Source: Kryptolebias marmoratus
Taxonomy: Eukaryota > Chordata > Actinopteri > Cyprinodontiformes > Rivulidae
DNA length: 64,000 nt
Assembly (NCBI RefSeq): GCF_001649575.2
Contig: NC_051444.1
Location: 19,943,317 to 20,007,316 of the forward strand
Reading direction: 5' to 3'
Position 1 is the first letter of the stretch; the number at the start of each line of letters is the position of its first letter. Below are positions 12,364 through 23,107 of this stretch, in pieces. Position numbers and translations under genes: made by a program. The notes beneath the pieces were generated by a model, which was not told the origin of the DNA, ran no database searches, and was given only the letters and a program-made list of their open reading frames with translations.

Positions 12364-15300
12364 TTAATCGGAATCAGATTTGTCGGCGTCGTCGTCTTCG
12401 CCGCTGCAGCCCAGCTCGTGCAGCACTTCCCTCTGGTAGCGCTGCCAGCTCCTCCGGCTGTACGAGTGCTCCTCCTCCCAGTAACCTGGGCGAGAAACGC
12501 ATAAATAAATGCTTAACCATGACCTGAACCATGTCTCTGCAACCATTGCAAATTAAAAAAAAAGGGACATTTCTGCCCCTTCTTCCACGAAATGAAACTT
12601 GATAAGAACATTTTTGGATTTGAAATAAAGATAACACAACTATTATGTGTTAATATGAATATAAATCAAAAGCCTACTTTACAACTTTATATATATTTAA
12701 AATAAAAAGGATCTGGCAGAAACTAGGCCTATGTGTGGCTGAAAAAATTCAACTCAGCTTTCCAAAGACGTGACAAACCAGAATTAATTTATGTTTTATC
12801 ACCTTTTCCACACAGAGCCATGTAAGTTAATAATAAAGACCTTCATTTAAAAACTGCATTTTGTGTTATCTTTGTCTGATGATCTGAAACATTCAAGTGA
12901 GACAAACATGCAAACATAAGAAATCAAGGAGGCAGACACTTCTTCACGCCGCCGTATATCTGCAAGTGACGCATCAGGCCACTGGGTGGCGCCATTCGTT
13001 CAATCAGATCAACTTCAATCCATATTTATGAAAGTTGTTTTGTTTTTTTTAACCCCAGTCTGATTTAGCATGGTTTAAATTGCAAACACATTGGGAGCAC
13101 CATTTCCACCAATCAAAGTGGAGGGGTTGATTTCACCAAAAAAAAAAAAAAAGATGGGCAGAAGCATCAGACAAGGGTATGAAGACTGGGTAGTTTGGTC
13201 AAAAATCCCCTAAACTATACTTTCTTTATTAGTTAACAGATAAAAATATTTGTGTGTGTGTGTGTGTGTGTGTGGGGGGGGGTCAATTGACCTAGAATAA
13301 AATAAAACGTGACTTGTGACTCAATATGATCACAGGATACTGTGAGCATTTAGGCAATAGTTGAAAAATAAAAGTCACATGCAGCTCCACTGAACTTAAA
13401 TACACACACACACACAAAGAAACTTACCTCCATAGCGCTCCTCTCTGTCACTGTCTGCATCACTCTGCTCATCAGGGTAGTCATTCCTCCAGTTACTCTC
13501 TTCATTCTCATCATCCTCATCCTCATAGACTTCCTCTTCATGAACCACGAGATCAGGAACCTGAGAAACAGCAACGTGTTTATTTGGAAGTCTTGTGTTT
13601 TTAATTTATGGCTGTTTTTTTTTAGTTATTTTTTATTAAACTGCATGGAATAACAAAAAAAAAAAAAAAAAAGCCATATGGCTTCAATCTATTGACCAAA
13701 ATGAACACTAAAAAACAGACTGTTTACAGTCCTGTGGTCCTTTCAAAATAAAAACTTTAAGAAGTTCTATAATCTAAATGCTATTAGATTAATGTAATAC
13801 AAGACCCCTCAAACACCGCTTTGATTTTATTAAAACAAACAAAACCAATACTGCCGGAAGGCAAACTTCTTTCTTTTTGTGTTAAATTGTTTTTACTACT
13901 TCCCCCAAATTTCTTCATTCACTCACTCCGATTTCAGCACTCATTCATCTGTCCGTCCATCCATCCACACACACCAGTTCTCCCTCGTCGGCGTAGACCC
14001 TGACAGACAGGATGTCCTGGATCCAGCCAGGTGTGACAGTTTCCTGGTAGTAAAGGTCGTAGACGTAGTCGTCGTCCTGCTCCCGGTGCTCCGCCCCCAA
14101 CTTCTCCCCTGACACGCTCAAACGCTCCCGGAGCATCTTGGTGTTGTTGCACAGAATCACTTCTGGGTCTGAAGGGAGCACCTTTTAGTGGGCGGGAAGA
14201 AAAGAGGACAGATAAACAACTACAAAAAAGGTCCACGTTAATGGCGCTGACTGATGTTTCGGAGTTTAGTGCCCCCACTCTGGTGGGAGCATAACGACCA
14301 GAACCAACGTGATCGTCTGAAAGGAAACATCCGTGAAGTCTCATTCGCTGCAACGTGTTCCTCGAGAAGGTGAACAACTAAAACTGATGATAAAAGAAGC
14401 AAACAATACTTCTTTGTAATGAGAATTTCTTCTATATGTATTCCACTGTTGTTAATGTTAATGTGAGACCAACATTCTGACTCGATCCTACTCTCAATCA
14501 GCCTTTACTCTTGAGGGTCGTATGTCACTTGGCTGCGACTGCTGGGAGACCAGCTGGTGACGTTTTTATTTCAGTCTCACTGAATTCTGAGGGTCTGTGC
14601 GGCCGCATCCACAGCCAACGTAATGGAACATTTTAATGTTGTTCTTTTAAATAGTAAAATGTATAACAATAATTAGGATTCTTGCCTGCGCAAGTGAAGA
14701 ATTAATGAAGTTATTCTTCTTCTGATTTTTTTTTTGTATCGAGGTTTGAAATGCTTTCGTTCTCGGTTCTATGTGGGAACTGGGAAAGACTCTGGTCCTC
14801 CCATACTCGTTTCTGGACCTGGACTTGGCTGATTTGTTTTCAGTGCTTCCTCACTCCCTGTTATCATCAGATCTTCTTCGTGAGAAACGAAGCTGCTCGG
14901 TAACTATGTAAAAGTGTGGCTGAAAATGATGTAATGAGGCTTCCCTATACAAGTGTATGTTGTTTTTCTCCTGACTGAGGTCTCCGAACGCTCTTTTGCC
15001 TTCAGAATAAAATTCTTTTTCAAAGACAAAGATCGATCTTTCTCTTGATTCTCTGAAACAGACATCTCACCATTTGTTGATTATTTTTTGCCGCTACACC
15101 AGTTTTTTGCATGACTTGCACATCTGCTTTCTTGGCCACGCGCATCATTTGTTATTGGTTTGTTTTTGCACTCACTTTGGCAGCCGACCGCCCACGTTTA
15201 CCGTTTACTCTGTTGGCGTACACTTCTGAAGAGAAGATGGGCAGATCTGGACCCGTTTTTCAATTATTATTATTATTTATCATCACTACTGTTTTTTTTT

Positions 15301-16689
15301 TTTACCCTGGACATTTGCCTCAAATGTTTCAGGTTGAAGAGGCCTGTGCCAGAATTCAGGTTGGTTCAAAGCAGGTTGGAGAAACCCGTGTCTACTCGGG
15401 CTACCGTAAGAGAAAACCTGTCGCTAATGTTCAAAACTCAAGGAGCAAGACTGTGTGCCTCTGCAACTGAGAAAGTCCCGAGACATTGTGGCTGCGCTGT
15501 CGCAGCCCTGTCAGGCACCACCTTTCTGTCGAAACATTTCACAGTGACTGAAGTTACCTTGCTAAGAGGTTTGTCCTGGTTCTCCGCCTCCTCGTGGATT
15601 AGATCCACGACCTGGATTTCACCAGCGCCCCATTTATCCGCTGCTTTCTCGCCTTCCTCCCCAGCCTCGGAAGCATCCGTCTGAGGGGTTTGCCGCTCAG
15701 CCAACCTGGACAGACCCGCACGGTGGCTGGACAGTATTCTGTAGCGTTCCTCCCTCCGGGTGCTCCACTTCGTGTTCCTCAGGTCCCCGATGATCCGCTG
15801 TGAGCTGGTGGCAGAGGGGCGCAGAGCGTGGGCCATCCGGGGCCGGGCCAGAGCCTGCCGAACCTGCGTCTGCACAGGAGCATCCTGGGGAGAAAAAAAA
15901 GAAAAAAAGACCAGATTATTATTCCTACTTCAGCAATAGCAACAAAAACATTTAGGATAATTGCTTTAGGTGTAAATAATCATCATTTCACTCCTAAGTC
16001 ACTGAATCTGAGTAAAAATAATTGTTTTAATGGTGTTTTTAGGAAAAGAATAGATAAATAAAAACAGCTGACATGTCAGTTTTGGATCAGGCAAAAAAGC
16101 TAACAAGCTAACTGGTGCATATAAACACAGCACCAATGCTGTACACATTAAACTGTATTTAACATAATGAGTTTGAGAGATTACCAGTATATATTATTTT
16201 CGGACCAGGTTAAAATATTTAATTTACCCGCAAAAAAACACCTTCAACGTCAACAAAACGAGTCGAGGTTAGCTGAGCGCTATGCTAACGTTAGTATTCA
16301 TGCTAACAACAGAGCAGGCTTTGTTGTCAGGAGACAGCCGCCACTTCCAGCTATAACCTGCTAACAAATTATCCACTTCACAAAATCGTTACGTCTGTTA
16401 ATTTAACAACTTCGCCTCGATTCTTCTCACATTGCCCCTTTCCACCGCCAGCTGTGTGTTTCGTCGGCTGACTGTGTGCGGTCCCGGCGGGGCCTCTCAC
16501 CTGTGTCGCTACGGTCGCCACGAGTTTGAAGACGGAGTTTTCCACCTCGGCTTCATTGGGCTCCGGTACCGTTTCTCCCGGGCTCTGGGACGATTCGGGC
16601 CGAATACGTTTGCACGCAAGCAACAAAGCGTCCGCGGGGTCGGTTCCCCGTTTTCTTTTGACTCGTAAGATGGTCGTGTTCGGATCCAT
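12364..16689 (-). CDS. slc7a6os: SLC7A6OS / Iwr1-type RNA polymerase II nuclear import factor
   Basis: Five exons on the minus strand: 16501-16689, 15558-15884, 13975-14181, 13428-13560 and 12364-12485. They total 978 nt, giving 325 aa, close to the human protein (about 309 aa). The start MDPNTTILRVKRKRGTDPAD matches the family N-terminus (ILRVKRKR...PAEAL.LACKR) and lies in a strong Kozak context (CCGCCATGG). Exon 3 encodes the Iwr1-family core with DPEVILCNN, then DDDYVYDLYYQE and TPGWIQDILSV. Exon 4 is very acidic (VYEDEDDENEESNWRNDYP). The family escorts assembled RNA polymerase II into the nucleus using a bipartite signal and is then exported. The gene converges with slc7a6, as its name implies. 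Intron 2 carries a MITE relic at about 14520-14590; intron 1 (15885-16500) has nothing recognisable. Confidence 0.95.
13251..13274. repeat. (TG)n microsatellite
   Basis: About 12 TG units followed by a G tract, in slc7a6os intron 4 (between the exons at 13428-13560 and 12364-12485). Confidence 0.9.
14520..14590. repeat. Relic of the 17669 MITE family
   Basis: TATGTCACTTGGCTGCGACT then GGGAGACCAGCTGGTGAC and TTTCAGTCTCACTGAATTC parallels the body of the element at 17669-17788 (CTCACTGGGCTGCGACT...GGAGACTAACTGGTGAC...GCAGTCTCACTGAACTC). The terminal repeats are eroded. Confidence 0.55.
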
Positions 16690-17482
16690 GGCGGTCCTCC
16701 GTCTCCTCCTGTCTTCTTGTCCGCTCCGGTTTGTTGTCTGGTAAATTGAGATAGGGAAAAATAATAAAATGCGAGAGGTGTCACTCCGCTTTAATTCCCG
16801 AATACTGTTACTTCTTCTTCTCTCAATTTACTGGCTGACTGCGCATGGCTTTAAAGTGCATATCGCCACCTGCTGTGCAAGAGGGTGCAACATCATGCTA
16901 CAAGATTTACCAGAATTGATCAAATGAAAATCAAATGAACTTGTTTTAATATGATTGTTTGCTTGTAAAGCACTTATCAAAACCAGTGTTGCGAAGTCAA
17001 AGGCAATTTTGTATCTTTGGTACAGTCACAGTGCTTAACGTGGTGCATTTAAAAAATATAAAACACAATAGTAAATGTCATTTTGAAAAGCAAAAAGAAA
17101 CATAAAAACATTCATAAAGCAGTCCTTTGTTTCCAAGACTGCGATAACTCAAAGTTTAAACTTAGAGTGAGCTGACTTTCAATTAATTTGTCTTTACTGC
17201 TCAGAAGTTACAATTATAAACTGACAAAAACAAATAGTTTTCAGCTTATCTCCTGCAGCAGATACATGGTGTCTTGCTGAAGACACAGATACAGTAGATC
17301 TGTTGTAGGGCAGGCCTGTCTGCTGAGACGTGATTGGCTGAGCGGCATGTCGGTCCTGCCTGCAGTGGGTCGATCAGACCCAAAGATACAGCCGCTCTGC
17401 TCAAACTGCAGCTTCAGATAGCTCCTAAACACCTTCAAGGGAACGTGTGACTCGTCTGTCGGCCGTGTGTTTGTGCAGGAAT
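16690..17482. promoter_or_regulatory. Head-to-head intergenic region of slc7a6os and chp2
   Basis: Only about 0.8 kb separates the two divergent start codons. The slc7a6os side (to about 16850) is GC-richer; the rest is AT-rich. No TATA box is obvious for either gene. A shared promoter is an inference from spacing and orientation alone. Confidence 0.4.
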
Positions 17483-20400
17483 ATGGGCTCCAGCAGCTCC
17501 AACCTGAACACTATCCCAAACTCCCAGGAGCTCATGCAGGAAACTGGCTGTGAGTTGACATTCTTTTGTCTCTCTTTAGTCTTAACTTAGAGGAGTTGGC
17601 CAGTTAGTTTGGTTAAATCTCAAAAATAACGTTATGAGCTATTTTCACGCCTTCGCCTGGCTGGTTAGGGTGGTATCTCACTGGGCTGCGACTCTTGGAG
17701 ACTAACTGGTGACTCAAAATTGAGGGAAAATATGCAGATTTTCTGTTGCAGTCTCACTGAACTCACTGAGTCTCAGTGAGATACCACCTTTCTGTGTCTG
17801 CCATCCGTCACACCATGTCTGTGTTTCAGTCTCTGCCGCTCACCTCCTGCGTCTCTACGAGAGGTTTGAGTTTCTGGACAAAGACAACAAAGGACACCTC
17901 AGGTTGGTCAACAAACTAATCACTACGTTGAGAACCACTGGGGGAGAAAGTGTGTTGTTTTTTTTTTTCATCACTTTAGAGCTGAGTCAAAATGGAGGAA
18001 AGCATCATGATGCTGCAGTCTACAGAAACTCCATATAAAACATTTAAATTTTTTTTGACACCCCAAGAAACTCAGACCTGAATATAAAAATCTACCGTAC
18101 TCTAACTGATCCATCATGCATCATTGTTTTAGAGATGTCCAAAGATCTGAAATTCATCTTGTGCCCAAATATTTGAAGCCAGATGCCTAAATCTTGTTTA
18201 AAAAAAACAAACTGTATGTACTCACACCATTAGAAATATGCACATGCATTGTCCCCTCAGATTTAGAAAGTGGATTCATGTGTTATTCTGTGTTAAACCC
18301 TATTGTTTTTGTTTGTTTGTTTTGATTTCTACTTCCATTTTAGCCAAGAATTATTTGTTACCGACTTGATACAGGTTAGTAACAAAAAGAGGAGAATCCA
18401 CATGGATATTAGTTCGCTTTGCCTTTTTTTTTTCTCCAACAGAAAAAGTAAAGCAATGTAGAGTGTGAGAGTCGGGCCATGAATAGATGGTAGGTTTTAA
18501 ATAAAAGAAAACAAAAAACTAGCAAACATCCATCAAGTTTGCCTGAACTTATTCTCAAAACCATACAGTCAGTCCTACAATCCTGTATGCTCATAGCATT
18601 CATCTGGAAACCAAGATCCAAGCGTACAAGGCAGTCATCATCATCATTCTATCGTATGGTTGAGACGTGGACTGTCCCTGCAAGACACATGAAACAACTG
18701 AACCACCTCTACAGGGCATGCCTTCATCGTCTGATCAATATCAGATGGCAAGATAAAGTGCCAGACACTGAAGTTCTGACACGTACACATCTCCCATCAG
18801 TCTATACAATCTTGCAAGAATCTTCTAAGGCAGGGGTCTCCAATACTGGCCCTGGAGGGCCACTATCCTGCATGTGTTACTTGTTTCCCTGCTCCAACAC
18901 ATCTGATTCAGTGGCTAAATGACCTCTTCATGTTCTGCAGAAGCCTGTTATTCACCCATTGATTCAAATCAGGTGTGTTGGAGCAGAGAAACAAGTGAAA
19001 CATGCAGGATAGTGGCCCTCAAGGACCAGGATTGGAGACCACTGATCTAAGGTTTACTGGGGAGTTTGCGTTCGCCGCATGCCAAAAACAAGTCTTCCTC
19101 AACAGTATTTATATGGAGAACTGGCATCCGGCAAAAGATCCATTGGAGGTCAGCGTAAGCGCTACATGGACAGTCTCAAGGTACCGTTGAAGAAACTTTC
19201 CGTCAACACAGACACTTGGGAAAGCCTAGCGCAGGATGGAATGGAGGGGCGTGCAGCTACTTGTAAGGGCACAGAAGATGCTGGGACAGCACGACTTGCA
19301 GAGTCTAGGAGGAGATGCGAGGTCCACAAAGCAAGGGTGGCGAGTACCTTAACAGAAGCCACCGACTACACGTGTTTGATATGTGGGAGGGATTTTTGTG
19401 CCCGACTGGTCTGATAAGTCATCTACAGACCAACTACAAAACCCTGATCGTGGACAAGCATCACCATATTCATAGATAGAGGTTATTCACACATATTTCT
19501 TCAGTGCAGATGAGGGCTAATTTTCTGTTTCTTTCTGCTTGTGTCTCAGGCCAGAGGACTTTGAAGCGGTTCAGGAGTTGTCCACGAACCCCATAGGAGA
19601 CATCATCATCGGTTCCTTTTTCTCCCCGGGGTACAACATCATGCAGATCAGTCAGTGCAGGAGAACACTGGAGTTTAACGCAGTTAAAACATGAACATCT
19701 CAATGACAGGACCTCCTCTTGATAAATGCACATACACGAGTTATTGGTTGCTTTGACTCTCAGTCAGGCTCCTGTTTAAGATGGACTTTGTCTGAAACAG
19801 TTTGACTGATTAAAATCTTATTCTGAAATGTTGCAGCAATAAATGTTCAATGCACGTTTAACAGTGTGCAGGAGTTTGTTTTGTTTTTCGAGGTAACTGT
19901 AAAATAATAAATCCACCGTTCTTACAGTAATTTGAGCTATTATCATTTGAACTTTACATTTGCAGTATATTTAAAGTCTGGGGGAAAAAAAACAGTGCAC
20001 CATTTCTTCCCTTCTGCAGCCAGGAAACGGTGGACTTTCCCTCTTTTGTCCGAATTCTGGCACACTTCCGACCGGCTGAGAAAAACCGAACCAGAGATGG
20101 AGCTCAGCCGGAGCCGGCTAACAGCAGCACTGGAAAACTCAAATGTGAGTCCACATTTTTTAACCTACGCCTGATTTATGATAGTTCTTCTGGAGGTGAA
20201 AAAAAAAAAAGTCATTCAGAAACTGTCCAATCTTTAGTTGCCTTCCAGCTGTACGATCGTGACAGAGATGGGAAGATTTCCAGAGAGGAGCTTCTTCAGG
20301 TCAGTAACTTATTATTACTTTCATCTGTTTAGATTCTTGTGTTGGTGTAAGAGTTGGAAATGAACACAAGCAAGGTAGTAAAATGTGCATCAACGCTGTA

Positions 20401-20935
20401 ACATTTCCTGCTAACAGCTCACTGCTCTCCTTTCCATCTGCGCGACCTGTCCTTCAAATACAAAGAAATTTACAAAAAACTGAGACAAGAATACATAATA
20501 CCAGCTTCACTGTCCTGACCTATAGCTGCCTTTGATATTCCATTAGAGACAAACACTAAGGTTGGCAGTGGTGATGTTGGTCATGATAAGGAAATATAAA
20601 TATCTCATCAGTGTCTGTCTCAACTGGAGCGTTACTGCCACTCATAGATCAGAGCAGCGGTGCCTCAGGGGCCAACAAGTCACAACAACAACAACCCTGA
20701 GAGGCTATTAAAGCCAAAAGGCTGGTTCTGTGTCTGAAGGTTCTACGGGCGATGCTGGAGATGCAGGTGACAGAGGAGCAGCTGGAGAGCATGGCAGAGC
20801 GAGCCATCCAGGAGGCCGACCTGGACGAGGACGATGCTATTTCCTTTGATGAGTTCAAGAAGGTGAGATAGACAGTGACCCCCAAAATATTTCTTTTACC
20901 TTATGATGTAAAGCTTTTTTTTATTTGTTTGTCTT

Positions 20936-20996
<61 letters not shown>

Positions 20997-21418
20997 TCAT
21001 AAAAGGTTATACATAAAAAATAATTGTTTTATTCATAAATCAGCCATAGACGTTGGACACAAGAAAGCAAAACTGAGTTTTTAAATATGTAGTGTGAAGA
21101 ACAAACCAGAAGAGGGCAGTAGCTACAAAATACCTGATTAATTAGGACAGTTCTGCTCAATGAATGCAAGTGTTGAGTTCTCAAAGTGGTAGTTTACAAC
21201 TTACACACAGAAATACTTCAGTATAATATAATTTTTTTGAGTCAGTCAAGTTTTAAACAGATTTTACCATCACTCTTCAAACAGCACAGCTGTTTTATTA
21301 AAAAAATAAATAAAAACATATATATTATTATATTATATATTATTATTTTTTCTTTTGTTTTCAGTCACTGGAGAAAGTGAACATCGATCACAAGATGAGT
21401 ATTCACTTCATGAAATGA
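17483..21418 (+). CDS. chp2: Calcineurin B homologous protein 2 (CHP2-like)
   Basis: Seven exons: 17483-17549, 17830-17902, 19550-19630, 20020-20144, 20238-20299, 20740-20862 and 21365-21418. They sum to 585 nt, giving 194 aa, against 196 aa in human CHP2. It begins MGSSSSN, an N-myristoylation signal (Gly2, Ser6). There are four EF-hand units. The first (around [10 protein letters not shown]) and second are degenerate; the third, [12 protein letters not shown], and fourth, [12 protein letters not shown], have all calcium-ligand positions. The CHP-specific linker lies between EF2 and EF3 ([18 protein letters not shown]), and the C-terminus is MSIHFMK. The family binds the juxtamembrane tail of Na+/H+ exchangers (NHE1) and supports their activity at the plasma membrane. 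CHP2 is preferred over CHP1 because of [12 protein letters not shown] and [15 protein letters not shown], but paralogue choice would benefit from a tree. Intron 2 is bloated by a LINE with a nested MITE. Confidence 0.9.
17669..17788. mobile_element. 120-bp MITE with 15-bp terminal inverted repeats
   Basis: It starts GGTGGTATCTCACTG and ends with the exact complement CAGTGAGATACCACC. A short, non-coding body lies between. It sits in chp2 intron 1. A related decayed copy is at 14520-14590. No clear target duplication was seen. Confidence 0.65.
18590..19480 (+). mobile_element. CR1/L2-like LINE C-terminal fragment
   Basis: The plus strand encodes a truncated reverse-transcriptase tail: [12 protein letters not shown], then [20 protein letters not shown], and after the nested [35 protein letters not shown] and a terminal Cys-rich [15 protein letters not shown] motif typical of these LINEs. 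Stops and frame changes make it inactive. It fills most of chp2 intron 2. Confidence 0.75.
18831..19044. mobile_element. hAT MITE nested in a LINE
   Basis: The element is 214 bp with long terminal inverted repeats: CAGGGGTCTCCAATACTGG...GGGCCACTATCCTGCATG against the complement of CATGCAGGATAGTGGCCCTC...TTGGAGACCACTG. It is flanked by an 8-bp target duplication with one mismatch (ttctaagg at 18823-18830; atctaagg at 19045-19052). An 8-bp duplication and CAGNG ends are hAT hallmarks. It splits the LINE at 18590-19480, so it is younger than that LINE. Confidence 0.85.
20938..20988. repeat. (AT)n microsatellite
   Basis: About 25 AT units in the last intron of chp2. Confidence 0.95.
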
Positions 21419-21482
21419 AGGCAAAGACTGATGGGAAACCAGTCAGCCTGAGGTCAAAAGAGGAAGTTCGTATTGTTCCTGG

Positions 21483-21595
21483 TTTCTGAATGAGTCAGCT
21501 CTGGTGCTACGGTAGCACCAGAGCTGACTCATTCAGAAATCTTTCATCTCAGACATGAGGTAGCACTGCTACCTCATGTCTGAGATGAAAGATTT
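21483..21595. repeat. Two adjoining perfect hairpins in the chp2 3' UTR
   Basis: Hairpin 1: arms 21483-21510 and 21512-21539 (28 bp, no mismatch, 1-nt loop G). Hairpin 2: arms 21537-21565 and 21567-21595 (29 bp, no mismatch, 1-nt loop C). They share three A bases and start 64 nt after the chp2 stop codon. The two arm sequences are unrelated to each other. The lack of a real loop and of any arm divergence points to recent fold-back copying, or an assembly or sequencing artefact. Confidence 0.9.
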
Positions 21596-23107
21596 AAAGA
21601 GTGTCCGTAGAAATGCAACACCTCACCTTAAGGAGCGATCGGTTCTCAAAGACAACTGAACATCTACTGAGTAACGTGAACACCAGAAACGGGATCCTCA
21701 ACAGAGAGCTCATTATGTCAATCAGCGTCAAACAGCAACATGATTTAAAAAAAAAAAGGTAATAAATGCATCTGGACTAACTCAGCAGCTATTTTCTTCC
21801 AGCAGGGAACTCCCATTTGAGCCACAGAGTGTACCAGATACAGCCAAGTATCTAATACAGAAGTAAAAGCAGAACTTCTGCAATTTGATGATCGCCCAGA
21901 AAATTACTGGTCATGAAAAGCTTCATTTCAAAATGAGTGCACGACCTCAAACTTGTAGGTCAAAAAGACTTGGATTTGATGACAAAATGGCTCAGCGCTG
22001 AGTTCATGTCTCCTGTCCAAACAGATCAAACAAGAACAGCATTTTAAAAGCAGTCTCCACTTTGGAAAGTGTCATTTTAATCATTTCTTTTTCTCGGCAA
22101 GAACTCAGTTTGCGTGTGACCAGGAGACGCCAACGCAGCAGAAACGAAGACGGGATCATCTGATTGTTGCAGTTTAGCTGCTGATTGTTCAAAAATATCT
22201 TTTCGCTACAGGAACTAAATTGAAGTGTTGTTCACACTTTTACTTTGTTTTTTTAAATCAAAAATAAAAATGAAAGTCACACATTTGTTTAGACTCACTC
22301 AGTTAGTGACTGCAACTTATTTTAGCTTTTGCTTCTCATTCTGCTTATATTTAGAGACTCTACTTTGCCTTTTTTATTGACCATGACTACTTGACCTTGT
22401 GTCCATGATAAATATGAAACAATTTAGCAATGAAACAACCCAAATATAAATTTCTAAAAATAAAAATAAAAAAATAGGTGTATCTTTTCTTAAGATGTTG
22501 TATAGTAAACCTAGTAAAACCTGAGCTGTCTTGATGATATTATTCTGTTTTTACACAAAAGGAAGGCATTGTTTCAGCCGTCTCATCATGATTTCAGATC
22601 ATCTGCGTTGCCTGACCATCTTTCAACATTCAGGGCTTTTTGTGGTCTCTCTGTGGTGCATGTTGCTCAGTCTTTGAAACATCATACCAGCACAGAGTGA
22701 AGAGCTCCGTGATTGACAAACAATAACAAAAGTAAAACTGTTTGTTTTTCTTAAGACACTTGATTGAATATTTGCACTGATAGTAAACTGAACGTTTGTA
22801 TTTCAACCTTATCCTGCACAACCAAGACTGTCTCACAGTATAAAGACTATAGATGTGACACAGCAGCTTTTGGAAATAACTTTTTTATTCAACTAAATCC
22901 AGTAGACATGTTATAAAAAGATTACCACTTAACAGTCCATAAAAGTCAATACTGTACAAACAATAATTAGGAAGGAGATATTATTTTTAGATATTATTAC
23001 TGGAAAACAAAATGATCAGATTTATATTTGGTTTGAAAGCAAACAGCTCTAACTGAAAGCTCAGTCAACACCTAATATAGGCAATATATTTGTCCTTCTT
23101 ACAAATA
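21596..23107. other. Intergenic between chp2 and the adhesion GPCR cluster
   Basis: No gene recognised. Probable poly(A) signals are AATAAA at about 21765 (+) for chp2 and TTTATT at 22884-22889, read as AATAAA on the minus strand, for receptor A. The rest is AT-rich and unassigned. Confidence 0.5.
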
